Assembly (NCBI GenBank): GCA_946807835.1
Contig: OX327699.1
Location: 23,052,014 to 23,116,013 of the forward strand
Direction: 5' to 3'
Origin: Ailanthus altissimus
Taxonomy: Eukaryota > Streptophyta > Magnoliopsida > Sapindales > Simaroubaceae
DNA length: 64,000 nt
A program made the translations under genes and the position numbers. Below the pieces are notes generated by a model. It was not told where the DNA came from and ran no database searches. It saw nothing but the letters and a program-made list of their open reading frames with translations. Below, one piece after another: positions 25,828 to 39,826 of the stretch. Positions within the stretch are counted from its first letter, which is position 1. Each line of letters opens with the position of its first letter.

Positions 25828-27515
25828 TTAAAACTCTTAATATAGTATCAAAAGATTATTGAAAAGTAACATAAGAATAAAATAAATCTATAAAAATTCG
25901 TCCGAACCTACTATTTTCTTATAAAAAGAACAAATTAATTCTGAATTAAGAACTATTTCAATAAAAAATGATGACTATTACATCGAAGCAGGAAAATCTA
26001 CTCTTTCGTAAAAAAGAATACCTATCTTAAAATAAGAGAAAATAACTTTCCTTTCCCATAAGAGAGAAATATCTACTCTTATATAGGAGAAACAAAATTC
26101 TCTACAAATCATCTATCATTACACTAAAATAACAATCCAACACAATGACGTATATATACAACACTTATATATCTATCAATTATAATAATATTCTTCTAAC
26201 ACATATTAAGATACAAACAACTTAACAAGAATATAATGTGGTGGGGGTGGGTGGGGGAAGACAATAGAGTTTTTATCCGAATAGTAGAATGGCTGACGAA
26301 AAGTCACCCACAGTTGTTGAACATTGGGAGAGGGCTGGGCGACGACTGCGGTGAGCGGAATACTTAAAAATTAGAGGTGCCCGACCCATGAAATAACAAT
26401 AGGCGGCAAGCTACTGGAATCAGTTGGAGAAGAGGACAGCACGGCGGCTCGTGACTGGGTTAGCAAAACTGACGGTAAAAACAGTCGGAGGGGCGGCGAG
26501 TTTGGCGATCCGTCTGGCCGAGTAGTGGTTCTGCAGCAAGAGACATAAGCCAGCCACAAAATCCGTCAAGAGACGCTAGTGGATCTAGAAAAACAAACAG
26601 AAAAAAGAAAAAAAAAAGGGAGAAATAAAAAATGACAAGAAGTAGAAGAGAAGAAAAGGGAACGAGAAAAAAAGGCGGGGTTGGATTTACCAAATGCCCC
26701 CTCTCCGGTGAACGAGGAGAGGGGCGCCGCTGTTGTTTTGTATTGTTGTGAGAAAAAAAGTTTCTGAAGCATCGGTTTGTTGACCGATCGAAAACTGCAA
26801 TTCATGTTTGAGAAGTAAATAGCAACGCCAGGAAACGTAAATGTCATGGGACAGTCCTTTAATTACGGAAATGGATAAATGTCACGTTTGTTTTTGACGC
26901 GAAGGCCAGAGAATTGGACCGATTCCTGCCAAATTATGATGTACTAATTGGACCAGAGCGAGATGGTACCGTTGCTTTATTTTGGACCATCCAAGAAACC
27001 CTTGAAAGCATTCGAAAGGGTGAAAATTGGTAACTTATGGCAGACAATGGGCCTCGTATAGGACACATGCCTTAATGATTGTAAGGTAAGGACCTACCCT
27101 GTTTTACTTTTACCTGGGTTTGAATGAGATGACCTTAAAACGTGATGTTGAAAGTTATAATATTATGTTGAATCTACTTCTATGCAATGAAATCTCTAAA
27201 TTGGTTAATTCCGAAAGCTGACTCATTCATCAGCCAACTTTAGAATTAAGTGCGCTTAAATTCCAGTTCAAGTTAAGCATTTAGGTAGTTTGTGAAGGAA
27301 GCAAAGTACCGAGATCGTACGATTTTTTTATTGCATGAAGCTATCTCAAAGAAACAACCATATCTCGGTTACAATATGGCAAGCCAACTGTACTGGCTAC
27401 AAAGTTTACACGGGTTAATTGACAAAGTACCAAAAAAGAAAAAAAAATGTTGGTAAAAACAAAAAGATTAATAGTATTCTGAAACAGAATAGATGATGTT
27501 GTTATGAAAATGTAA
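25828..27515. other. Intergenic region with a GC-richer island
   Basis: AT-rich up to about 26220. From 26225 to 26850 the base composition becomes mixed, starting with a GGTGGGGGTGGGTGGGG run and including a long A/G-rich tract at 26585-26680. Several minus-strand open frames overlap there, but none has a recognisable domain or supporting splice structure. The remainder should include the 3' untranslated region of the minus-strand gene ending at 27516. Confidence 0.4.
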
Positions 27516-28754
27516 TTAATTGGGAAATCGGGCATCAATTTCTTGGCTTCTTTTTTTCTTAGAGAAAATCCCACCAATTAGAGGGATTAGTGGCTTCTTC
27601 TTCTTCTTTTTCAGAGAAGGGTGTCTTTCAAGTACTTCGACATTTCTTGGCACAATAACTTGAGCTAGAGATGGTGGATTTGCAAATGTCACGTATCTCT
27701 TCTTTTGAAGTTCTGTTCCTTCGTCATCAGAGTTTTGTGCTTTATGATCTTCAAATTTGGTTGAATCTTCGACAATCTTGACATCTTCAATCTCAAACTC
27801 CATCATTTGTTTTTCAGATTCCCGATCCTTTATTTGTCGGAGCTCTTTTTTGGTTCGTTCGAGCTCTTGTTTAAGTGAGGAGAGATAATTTTCCATCATT
27901 GTGCTTTCTTCTTTGGCCTTTTGGAGGTTTTGTTTCGTCTCCTCTAGCTCAACTGTTATAGTTCCCATCTTGGAGCCAAACCCAGTTTCACTGCGCATCT
28001 ACATAAATGTAATTAGGCAGATAATTACACCCTCAACAATTAAAATCTACCATTAAGTAACCACTCTAAGTGAAGATCATATATGGTCACCTCTTTCAAT
28101 TGTAAAGTCAGGAAACTACCAAATATGTGGAGTTATAAGAAAACCTGATCATAGTTCTACAACTATACTAATTCATCTTAAGATAATTTATTTATTAACC
28201 TTTATTTTATCACATGATAAAGAAAGCAAAAACTGTATTTCAACAGTGATCTCACAACTAATTAACCATGAGAAACCTTGTCCTCCGCCACAAGCAAAGC
28301 ATATATATATGTGTAAAATAAGTACTCCATTCGATTAACAAATAATATAAGTAATACCAAAAAAAAAGTCTTTCAGTTTCTTGCTTATGAAAATAATAGT
28401 AGAATTTGAGTGCACGAAGAATAAGAATCATCAGCAAAACTTGAATATTAGACAGACAAGAAGTCAAGAACGTCCGTATTGGCACGACGAAGTGTAATAT
28501 TGCCAAGAAACTCTCGATGTAATAGAAAACTAAGACACATGCAAAAATCAATATAACAAGTTATAAGATAATAAAAACAAATTGAATGACGTTGATGATA
28601 GTCTCACCTCTTTGAGCTTGTTAGCATAGACCTCTCCAGCTAAAACTTTCTCACCGAACAAGGCAACAGCCTCTCTAACAGATCGAAACGGCGCCCTCGT
28701 ATCGATCTCAGCCCTCTTGATCACCACAACTCCATCTTCACTATCCATGTTCAT
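27516..28754 (-). CDS. WEB family (DUF827) coiled-coil protein, At1g75720-like
   Basis: Two exons, 28608-28754 and 27516-27998, join after the GAG codon at 28608 (GT donor, TAG acceptor) into 209 residues. The first exon carries the family signature [19 protein letters not shown] followed by [15 protein letters not shown]. The second exon is a Glu/Lys-rich coiled coil (about residues 58-110, [17 protein letters not shown] onward). It ends with a conserved [15 protein letters not shown] box after a run of lysines. WEB proteins such as WEB1 and PMI2 act in chloroplast photorelocation movement; the small At1g75720-type members have no established role. Start: ATG at 28754 or the in-frame ATG at 28748 (MDSEDG). 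Confidence 0.85.
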
Positions 28755-28982
28755 GCAGTTCGTTGAGAAATGAGCTGGAGACAGATTAAAGATGGACTAA
28801 GGAGAGACACAGATGTGAACTGACTGGAAGATGACAACAAAGGATGTCCTTATAATTAGGATTTGATAGAGAGAGAGAAGGTGGTTACAAGCTTGATAGG
28901 TGCAATGTTATTAATGGGAGTAACAGAACAAATATCGCATGGGGGAGCTTCGTTACTTCGCGTCCACTTCACTAGAATTCTC

Positions 28983-28990
28983 TTTATATA
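28983..28990 (-). promoter_or_regulatory. Candidate TATA box of the WEB gene
   Basis: TATATAAA on the minus strand, about 230 bp upstream of the ATG. Position fits a leader of roughly 200 bases. Motif only. Confidence 0.35.
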
Positions 28991-29264
28991 TTTCAAAGTG
29001 GGATTTTTCAGGCGGTGGGTAGACGGTCTTAGTTAATTTGGTCTTTGTGGAATTTGGGTAGCTTTGTATTTATTTGGCAAAAGAGAAGGACGCTTCACCA
29101 GTAGCCAACTGACCATAGGGGCCCAAGTATCTCAGTTTCCTCACTTAGTGCGTTTCTTTGTGGGTCCTTTTCAGATAATTGATATGAAAAATGAGTTGAT
29201 TTTAGAGGGAACGTTTGTGAAACACTTTTAACCAGTTTTATTTTAGGAGAAAGTTTAAGAGTTC

Positions 29265-30716
29265 GGGTTAATTTTTAATTTTAATTTTACCTTACGAGTT
29301 TTAAAAATATTAATTTTATTTAAATTTATTAATAAAATTTTATTAAATTTAATATTAAAAAAAATTAAAATTAAAATTCAATGCATGCTGTAATATGTTG
29401 TATCTACGTATTAATTACGAAATTATCATTAATAGATATAAAAAAAATACTTAGTACAGATAAATTTAAATTTTTAATATTTATTTTATAATTAAAAAAT
29501 ATAAAACAACCTCCGATCACTCTCCTCCCTCTCTCGCTTGCTCTCTGTCCATTCTGCCTTTCTCTTTTTTTTGTTCTAAGCACCACCGTGATGTGCGATT
29601 TACTCAATTTTTTCATTTTATAAAAACAATCACATGTTACTTGTGAATCATCCTCTTCAATTTTTCCATTCTCAATCAATATAGAACTTTTATCATAATG
29701 TGTTTCCATTTCAATTTTTTTTCTTCAATTAACAAAGAATCCTTATTTAGAATTTCTTCATTTGCAATGGACGTGAATGGTGGGGGCTTAGAAATGGACG
29801 GCGGCGACGGGGTTTGTTGATGAAGAAGTGTTAACGATGCCATTTTTTTATGATTAATTTGTTTTGTTGCTCCTTCTAATATGTCAAGGTTTGATTCAAT
29901 GAATCAGATTCCAAATGTTACTTGTGCTTTGTGGTCATTTCACAACCAAATACATTTATAGACAAAATATCCACCCAAAAAAAACTAGTAAATTCTCCAA
30001 AATCAGTAACAACAACAAATTCTATCAATTCTTGTGTTAATTTTGGTTTTAAAGAACAATTTTTTTCAATGTCTTATGATCTTTACATTTGTATTGCTCT
30101 TTTTACCGCCAACATTCAAGCCCATAAATGGTCTCTAATGTAGAAGCATACCTCAACTTCTTTGCTAATTCTTTTTCTTCATTTTGTAACTCTTCTATTG
30201 ATATTTTTCAAACGATTTCAAGCAATAGCTCATCAATAAAAAACCAAAACCCAGTTAATGAATCACCTTCAATTGACCAATTTGAGTTCTTCTTGTTTGG
30301 GCTGTCTATCTCTGTTCTCAACTATTCTTGTATAATTGAGCTTTTGTAATTTCTTCAGACGAATTCTCATAACAAAGAAAATAATTTCTTTTTGTTTTTG
30401 AGAAGATGATTTATTTTTTATTATAAAATAAATATTTATTTAATTATAAAATAAAAAATTTAAATTAAGTATACAAAATTTAAAGCTGTAAAAATATGCC
30501 GCGTGTTTGTTGTTTTTACTTTTATTAGTATTAATTTATGATTGACATGTTGATATATCAAGAAGTGCATGAAATTGTCAATAATTAACCTTAGATTCTA
30601 GTAAGAGCAATAAGGTTATTGTAGAACAAAATGAGATTTTTTAATAGAATTATGCTAATGAATTGGGATAAAATAAATTATTCAAAAATTTATGAGACAA
30701 AATTAAAAATTAACCC
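29265..30716. mobile_element. Probable Mutator-like element
   Basis: The ends are inverted copies with 18 identical terminal bases GGGTTAATTTTTAATTTT (left from 29265; right ends ATTAACCC at 30716). Similarity continues inward in the AT-rich arms (TTTTAAAAATATTAATTTTATTT against the opposite arm). The arms resemble those of the 8287-9375 element, including a TACGAGTTTTAAAAA block. I could not find a 9-bp TSD, so exact ends are uncertain. Open frames inside (for example minus 29404-29709) match no family known to me. Confidence 0.55.
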
Positions 30717-30728
30717 AAATCTCTAACT

Positions 30729-31931
30729 AAATATGTCATTTTCCCTTTATCCTAACACCATTTCCGTCAGTATCAAGTCTGCTATATTCACAATTTTACT
30801 TTGTTCGTTAGCAAAATGATTCACATTAATTTGGATTTTGGACTGTCAAATGGCTTTTATTACCCACGCAATCACAGATGTAAACAAATTGATAAACTTC
30901 TTACTATTTGTGATGTGAAAGGTCATCGTTCATCTCCAAATCAATATACAGTGATCCCAGCAGCCAAGTGCTTGAGCATATAACATAATGGGTCCATCAA
31001 GCGAAATGGAATTAAAGCAACCAACACTAATTGATTCCATTAATCCAACAATGGTTATGCCTGCCTAACTTTCTTCTCTCCTCTCCTCGCTGCAGACAAA
31101 CATTCTCGAATATTAATGAAAAATCTTTTTTCACCAAAGAACATAGCCTTTGGAAAAAGTTTCTCATTTTGATTACCACTAGCAATAACTTCGAGTTCTT
31201 GCAAAAACTTTTGCTGCTAATGCGCTTAATGTTTTTCCAGTTAAATGAGTTCAATATCATTAAGATTTCTGCATATGACTAGCACTAATCGACACTATTA
31301 GTTGAAAGAATTGAAGCACGATTAATAATTGAACAAATTTCTTGACCTGCTAGCTATTTCAATCGAATATTAACATAGGCCCAACAGCGCACATTGCGTG
31401 TACATTGAAAACACATTTTAGATTATCCATAAGAAACAAGAAATCGATGAATTGGACTCAACCCACTTGACCAAAAATGAACAAACCATAGATGTAGGCG
31501 TCAACATCGCTTGTCCGCCCAATCCCAGCACTCCAAAACCATCACTTTGTTCCCCGCCAACCCTCACCAAAATTGCCCAACACCCAATTCAAAAATTTTA
31601 AGACTCAATTACAAGGATAAATAAATAAACAAGAAGCACAAACGTTGAGCTGGAAGGTAACGAACCGTTAGGTTGTTAATTGTTAACTGGCCAAGAAATC
31701 CGTTAACTGAACTTTTTTTATTTTTATAAATAATAAATTTTTGGAACCTAACTGTTGAAACCTTGCTATCAAGAAATAAAGTAACACAGAAACACTTTCA
31801 CTATGCACATGCACTCTCCGTCTGAACCTCACAATTTTCTTTATTCTCTTTCTTCTTCTTAGTATTATTGTTCTTATTATTCTCTCCGCCTGGAATTACC
31901 GTCAACCAAAAATGTAGGTTACTGCACAGCA
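30729..31931. other. Intergenic region left of the hexokinase pseudogene
   Basis: No gene recognised; the short open frames on both strands overlap one another and show no domain. The CT-rich stretch 31810-31900 could be the former 5' leader of the hexokinase gene. Confidence 0.4.
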
Positions 31932-32668
31932 ATGTCATCGGCCGTTGGATCCTTCTGTATCTCGCAGTCACCCAGAGGTGTGCCTAAGTTTAATATGGCT
32001 TTAAGATCAAACAATGTGTCAGTATCTCCGATCTTGACAAAGTTACAAAAAGAGTGTGCAACTCCTTTGCAGGTTCTGTGACACGTGGCGGATGCCATGA
32101 TCGCTGATATGAGGGCTGGGCTTGCCGTTGATAGTGGCAGCGATCTAAAGATGATACTTAGCCATGTTGATAGGTTGCCCACTAGGTATGCTCACGTATA
32201 CTCAGCTAGTTCTTGTTTAGTTGACTTTCTTGATTTTGTTTCAGTTAAGTTAGCTCATATTTGAATATTGAGTAGTTTGTAATTAAGTTTGGAAATGAAA
32301 AAATTGTCCGTGTACATGAAATTTGTGATTTAAAATTATGTTTAATATAATAATTATTTTTAGAATAAATTCGAGAATAATTTAAAATTAAGTTAGAATA
32401 AAAAATAAGCTTAAAAGGGTTAAAAATTAAATAGAACAGTTCGAAAGATAAGAGACAGAACAAAAAACAAGAAGCTAAGTTTGAGCGTTACGGCGTGAAG
32501 TTGATCTTCTAGCGTTGGTACTATTTATAGACTCTAAATTTTAAAATTTGTGTTTTTTAAAGGCTTGGGTATTTTAAACTTCATATAAATACTTCATTAT
32601 ACTTATGGTTGATAGAGAACTCAAAATACACATTGTACAATAAATCTTAGAGCTTCAAAACTTAAATT

Positions 32669-33292
32669 GTATCATTTATTAATCATTTCTTTTGTAATCA
32701 AACGTCTAATAAAAGAGACTCGAATTCTTAATTCACCGTAAACATAAGCATATTACTGACTCACGTATTTGGTGTTTTGATATGATATATTTATGCATTT
32801 TCTCTATTGCATTACTTAGCTCTTATGTTTAGCTTGTTGTTCTTAGTTGGCTACTAATTGTAATCTACTTCATTGCTTAGTTTGTTTACTCTATATATTC
32901 CGTTGCGTGTTTATACTCCTACAAACTGGTATCAAAGCATGTTATTGGTTGTGTGTTTGCTTGGTTAAATATGGCACCGCATATCATTCATTAATTATTT
33001 CTTTTGTAATCAAACGTCTAATAAAAGAGACTCGAATTCTTAATCCACCGTGGACGTAAGTATATTGCTGAACCACGTATTTGGTGTTTTGATATGATAT
33101 ATTTATGCATTTTCTCTATTGCATTACTTAGTTCTTATGTTTAGCTTGTTGTTCTTGGTTGACTACTAGTTGTAATCTACTTCGTTGCTTAGTTTGTTTA
33201 CTTTATATATTCTGTTGCGTGTTTATACTCCTACAAATTGGTATCAAAGCATGTTATTGGTTGTGTGTTTGCTTGGTTAAACATGGTACCGC
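32669..33292 (+). repeat. 312-bp tandem duplication of a copia LTR end, primer-binding site and gag start
   Basis: Two head-to-tail copies, 32669-32980 and 32981-33292, with only scattered differences. Each contains the PBS-like TGGTATCAAAGC (32927-32938 and 33239-33250). Downstream of the second copy, ATG 33283 opens a copia gag start (MVPHKYEIEKFIGK) that decays by 33360. Confidence 0.8.
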
Positions 33293-33416
33293 ATAAGTAT
33301 GAAATTGAGAAATTTATAGGCAAAATGATTTCAAATTATGGAAGCTTTAAATGTTGACTTTGTTAGAGAGTCAAGACCTAGAATCAGCCTTTGAGGAACC
33401 CTCTAAGACTAAAAAA

Positions 33417-34647
<1,231 letters not shown>

Positions 34648-35042
34648 TGAGAACTACCCTCATTATAGAACATACCTACAAAAAGCAGTGATGTAGCTTC
34701 TAGGGACAGATATGTCACAGAATGTAGTCATTGAACGTACGAAAGACGGGTCTGGCATTGGGGCTGCTCTTTTAGCTTCTGCTAACTCCGAGTATGATCA
34801 CAACTATTGAACGAGAGCAGTAGATGGAATTTTGTAATTTAGCTTCGTTTGGTTGAGAAATAAGAGATTCAAGCACGCTTTGTGATTGTAGGAATTCGCT
34901 TTGTAATTTAGTATTGTTATTAATTAGAACAAATAATTGTGAGAACGGAATACGGATACCTGGTTTGCCGTAAAATTTTGTATTATATTTTTGGATGCAA
35001 TTAAGCAAAACAGTAGAAATGCAAAATGTTGAACTGCTCCTA

Positions 35043-36328
35043 TTATCAATAATGGTCCCTATATTTTATTAAATTATCAACAATATATTTAATCAAGTTT
35101 GTTTTATCATAAATGTCTTTATATTATTCGAAAATATCAAGAATTTTTTTCATAAATAACTAATATATTTTATAACTATTTTTTTAACCACATTTCATTC
35201 CTATATTCTTTATTAACCAAATCAATTAAAAATGAACTTTATTTGCATAATATAGTGTTAAAAGAAGTTTTTGAAGACAAATATAATAAATACAAACTTC
35301 ATTTTTGTCGATTCATATTTAAAAACACATTTCAATATTAAAAAATCAAGATAACTTGATTTGAAGGTATAAAACATCGATAAGAAATATTTCTTTTTTA
35401 ATCTAAATTTTGTCATAGATATTCATAATGTTAAATTTGATAAAAGTTGTAATTGTTTTGAAATTAAATTCACATGGGAATATAATTATAGTGTATAATG
35501 ATGAATTTTAGAAGAAAAAATGAGACTGAATGGGTGAAAAATTAGGTGACCGAAAAATCTATAATTGCATCGCTGATACAATTCCGACAATATAGCCGAA
35601 ATGGTCACAAAGGCCATCTCGCCCATCGCATCTTGGGCTCGAGATTCGATGGCCAAAATGGCCATAAAGGCTCCCTCATCCAACAAATGCCATTTCAATC
35701 ATCACATTTCGGCCCAAGATTTGATGATCGAGATAACTTTTGTGCATCTCGACTGCATCGTGGGTATAACTTGAGATGCAACTGCAAATTTTTTAGATTT
35801 TCAAATTTTCAATCACCTGCTTTTTTACCTATTCAACTTTATTATTATTTTTTTTATAAACTTCATTGTTATATACTATAATTGTATTCCCACGTGTATT
35901 TAATTTCAAAACAATTACAACTTTTATTAAATCTAACATTATAAATATATATGACAAAAATACATAACAAAAAAGAAATATTCTTTATCGGATGATGTTT
36001 TATACCTTCAAATCAAGTTATTTTGATTTCTAAATATTAAAATATATTTTTAAATATAAATTGACACAAACGAAGTTTGTACTTATAAGATTTGTCTTCA
36101 AATACTTCATTTAATATTATATTATGTAAACGAGGACAAATAAGTCTATTTATCATAAATTTAACTAATAAAAAATAAACAATTAAAAGGTGACTAAAAA
36201 AAATAATTATAAAATATAGAGGTTATTTATGAAAGTTTTCCAAATATCAACAATAACTCTGAAAAATAGACACATTCGGATAGGGATATTGCCGAAGTGT
36301 AAACAAAATTTAGGGATATTGCTGATAA
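35043..36328. mobile_element. Foldback Mutator-like element with very long inverted arms
   Basis: The left arm (35043 to about 35500) and right arm (about 35880-36328) are inverted copies over nearly 450 bp. Examples are AAAAGTTGTAATTGTTTTGA against TCAAAACAATTACAACTTTT, and AAACATCGATAAGAAATATT against its inverted partner near 35975. The ends read TTATCAATAATGGTCCCTA and TTATCAGCAATATCCCTA. The core (35530-35830) is GC-richer with internal ATGG-C-AAAGGC repeats and no transposase. It lies exactly between the hexokinase pseudogene and the AP2S gene. No clear TSD found. Confidence 0.68.
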
Positions 36329-36618
36329 AACACTGAAAAATAGACAGGTATGTGCACGTGGCGAAAACATATGATCGACAACGTAGCAGAGAACTATTGG
36401 TTGAGATTTCGGACATTTAACGTAGCCTTAAAATTGAACCAATAGCATACAGGTTAACTTTATGAGTAGTTACACGCTAGGTTTCATCCTCTCACCTTTC
36501 TGAATTTTTAATTCAGGTTGCGCGAAACGGAGAAAACTTTATCGTGCATTTGATTTTCTCTTCGCTGCGCATTGTTCCTTTGTGTCGTTTACTAATTCGT
36601 CTTTCTAAGCATTCAACA

Positions 36619-38828
36619 ATGGTAACTCAGTTTGTTTTGATCGAAATTGGGAGCTGCTAGTTATGAAGATTTGACTCAGATTATTGATATCTTATTTGTT
36701 GATGTGGCAGATCCGGTTCATATTGTTACAGAACAGGCAAGGGAAGACTCGTCTCGCCAAGTATTATGTTCCTCTCGAGGATTCCTAGAAACACAAAGTC
36801 GAATACGAGGTATGATCTTTCTTTTCTCTCTTTTTTTTGTATTTATTTATTGTTTTAATTATTTATTTTTTAGGGTTTTGATAATTATGTTTGATTTTCT
36901 AGGTTCATCGGTTAGTGGTGAACAGAGATCCCAAGTTTACGAATTTCGTTGAGGTTGGTGACTCTTGATTTCTTTATAATGTTAAATTGCTACGGCTAGT
37001 TTCTGGTTGCAGTTAATTTTCCTTTGTTATTTGGTTTGGCAACAGAGAAATGTGGGAATGAGAACTAACTTTTTCGTTGTTTTGGTAATTATTCCCATTT
37101 ATCTGCGGTTGATTAGTTGATCTAGATGAAGTGGGGTTTTCATTTTTGAAAGCTATACGAGTATGAAAAATGTTATGTATTGAAACTCCTGCTGTAGGTA
37201 AGCAATAACATCCATTTAAACTCTTAGATAGAGAAATATTATTCAGTTTGTGGGTTGTAATGAGAATTTTTGTCATAGTTCTGTGGCTCATATTAATGAA
37301 TATTGAAAAGTTTCTAAATTCTTTATACGGGAAAGTGGTACGCTAAGATGAAAGCCCATTGAAGGTTGGGCGGCTTTCCGGGTGCTTTTGATTTTCTTCT
37401 TTAGTTTACTTTGAGTTTGTTTCAAACATCCAACTTTGATTTTGATTTTTATCTCTCCTAAACTTTGGCACAACTATTATAAGTAACTTATCTTCTCTGT
37501 TACTTAATGTTTGTTGTTTCTCAATGGTAACTATATTTTTTTTTTAATGTTTCCATAATGGTTACGAGCAGAATTGTGGCCAGTGTAATGGTCTTTTTGT
37601 ACTTTCTGCAGTTTCGCACACACAAGGTAATCTACAGGCGCTATGCTGGGTTATTTTTCTCGCTATGTGTTGACATAACAGATAATGAATTGGCATATTT
37701 GGAATGCATCCATTTATTTGTGGAAGTATTGGATCATTTCTTCAGCAATGTCTGCGAACTAGATTTGGTATTTAACTTTCACAAGGTATGTAATCATGTT
37801 TCCGCTTCAAACTGTGTAACTGTTGTTTACTTTGTGATGTGATGAATTAACATTTTATGTTTTCATTTATTATTTTGTCATCTGTGATTGCTGCTTTTCT
37901 GTTTACTCACTGAGTCGATCAGTAAGCACTAGTACTTACTCCAATCCAGATGTAGAGTGGAGCACATATAACTTTCTCAAGGGAATAACAAATTGAACTT
38001 ATTATGGTGGTTGTTGATTACCCCTTAGGATATACTTTTCATAACAAGGATATTGGAATAGTATTTACATATTTGTAGAACTATGGAAAAGTAGAACAGC
38101 CAGTACGGAAAACTAGAAGTAGCCATGCCTCTGCATGCTGGTCCTGGAAACGCAATGGATGGGCTAAAAAATCTCTCATTTTCTAACCATTTTCACTAGA
38201 ACTCGTATGAGAGACACCTTATATTATGCTGTGTTGCTTGCTCCACAAATTTGTAAATGTCAATCCTGTCTACAATGCCCTTTAATCTCATGCCTTGCAA
38301 TCTTTAGCCTGTGGGTGTTCATGATGGTTCTGCAGCTTCGTCATGTTCATACCTGAATGTTCTCAGTTTAGAATAATTGGAATGTAATTTGTTATGTGTT
38401 TCTTTTATGTTCAGTTCTGTTGGATTAGGATGCAGATCATTGATGTCAACTGCTAATGTTGTTTGTTTCGTTGGTATCTGTTGGTCTAAAATTTAATTTA
38501 AAACGCATCCAATCCTCTATATGTGAACATTATCACGGGTAATTGTATTGTTTATTATGGGCCTTACTGTTCTTTTTTTTTAACCTCATTGAAGGTTTAT
38601 CTGATACTTGATGAATTCATTCTTGCTGGAGAGCTTCAAGAGACGAGCAAGAGGGTATGCATTTTTCTTGTGTTTAATCTCTCTTTTAGTGTTTTCAGAG
38701 TTGGCTAGAACTGGAAATTGTGCCATTTCTACTGTTTGGTTTATTCGTTTATATATTTATTTCCATTTATTTTTGGCATTTTGCAGGCAATCATAGAGAG
38801 AATGGGTGAACTGGAGAAGCTAGAGTGA
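36619..38828 (+). pseudogene. AP2S: AP-2 complex subunit sigma with an in-frame TAG at codon 27
   Basis: Six coding segments with GT-AG junctions: 36619-36621 (ATG only), 36711-36809, 36903-36953, 37612-37785, 38595-38654 and 38787-38828. They total 142 codons plus stop, the standard sigma2 length. Motifs are IRFILLQNRQGKTRLAKYY, then [36 protein letters not shown] and [20 protein letters not shown], ending RMGELEKLE. Sigma2 is the small adaptin of the AP-2 clathrin adaptor at the plasma membrane and helps read dileucine cargo signals. The only defect is TAG at 36786-36788, where family members have Glu, between LEDS and KHKVEYE. Every splice site and the rest of the frame are intact, so the lesion is recent, an allele, or a sequence error. 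As written it encodes 26 residues. Confidence 0.9.
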
Positions 38829-39826
38829 AGAGTTATCATTTAGTCAAGGCTATTAAAATGCAGTTTGCCTTGTGTTATTTTTCCTTAGTGATTTTGCACA
38901 GCCAATCTCCTGTATTATTAGAAATTGATTACCCAAAGCCTTGCTTGTATTATCAGAAATTGAATGAGTATTTCTTTCCCCAATTTGCTGTTGGTGGTAA
39001 TGGGGGCGGCTCTTATCAAGTGATCAATAAAGGATACGTGAGTGAAACTGTTGTCCTTTTCTTGTTCACTTTCTTTTGGTAGATATTTATGTATTGGACT
39101 CGGTTATTTAATACTCTGGATTACGGAATATTTTCGTGTAGAAACTGTTTTTGGCACTTGTTTTTACTAGCAGTGGTTGCATAATAGGCATGAGTCAAGC
39201 AAGCTGACAGCTTCTGATTGCAATTTCCAACTCTCTGCAAAGCTGATGAAGTAGATTACGTCGTCAACCTGGTTTATTGGTCTTGTGCATTTCCATTTCT
39301 GGCTAGAAGTTGGAACTTCGATTGGGGTCTTCGATTAACTAGACTTTTTGTTTTGGATTTACTTTTAACAGATTTCCCATTTTCATGTATTTCTTCCTCC
39401 GCCCAGCCCTTAATGGAAGGATGCTTGGCTTCTAAAAACAGCAATCATGATCCTTATCCGCTCCTTTAACATTCTCATCACATGACAAGTTATCATTCTT
39501 AATAAATGAGCACCAAGTGCTTCAAACAATCTCATAGACAACAATTAAAGTGTTATCGTTATCAAGCTCTGGCTTTGGATGGGCCTCAACTATATTCCCA
39601 TGGCCCGTTCTACTTCTCATGGGATATTTGGTGGCCCAATTTACAGGATGATTCCCCTTGCCCACATATCTCGATTAAATCAAGGGGATATTTGGTGGCT
39701 CAATTTACAGGATGATCAATAATCCTCTTGCCCATATTTCCGGATTAAATCAAGGACCAATTATCAGTTCCATGAAGGAAGGAAATAATGAAATAATGTT
39801 AGCCCCATTGATTGGTCAGCACATTT
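38829..39826. other. Convergent 3' region of AP2S and the 39827-44089 gene
   Basis: No coding exon recognised. It should hold the 3' untranslated regions of both convergent genes, plus the short tandem repeat listed separately. Confidence 0.45.
39621..39756. repeat. Two-copy tandem repeat of about 64-72 bp
   Basis: GGGATATTTGGTGGC-CAATTTACAGG starts at 39621 and again at 39685; both copies end CGATTAAATCAA or CGGATTAAATCAA. The second copy carries about seven extra bases. Confidence 0.75.

Noticed and set aside
26371..26847. Three overlapping minus-strand frames in a GC-richer island
   Set aside because: No recognisable motif, frames overlap each other, and the A/G-rich tract explains the Phe/Leu/Ser-rich translations.
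31919..32182. Minus-strand frame of 87 codons over the hexokinase fragment
   Set aside because: The plus strand carries the recognisable hexokinase exon with a stop codon; the minus frame is its shadow.
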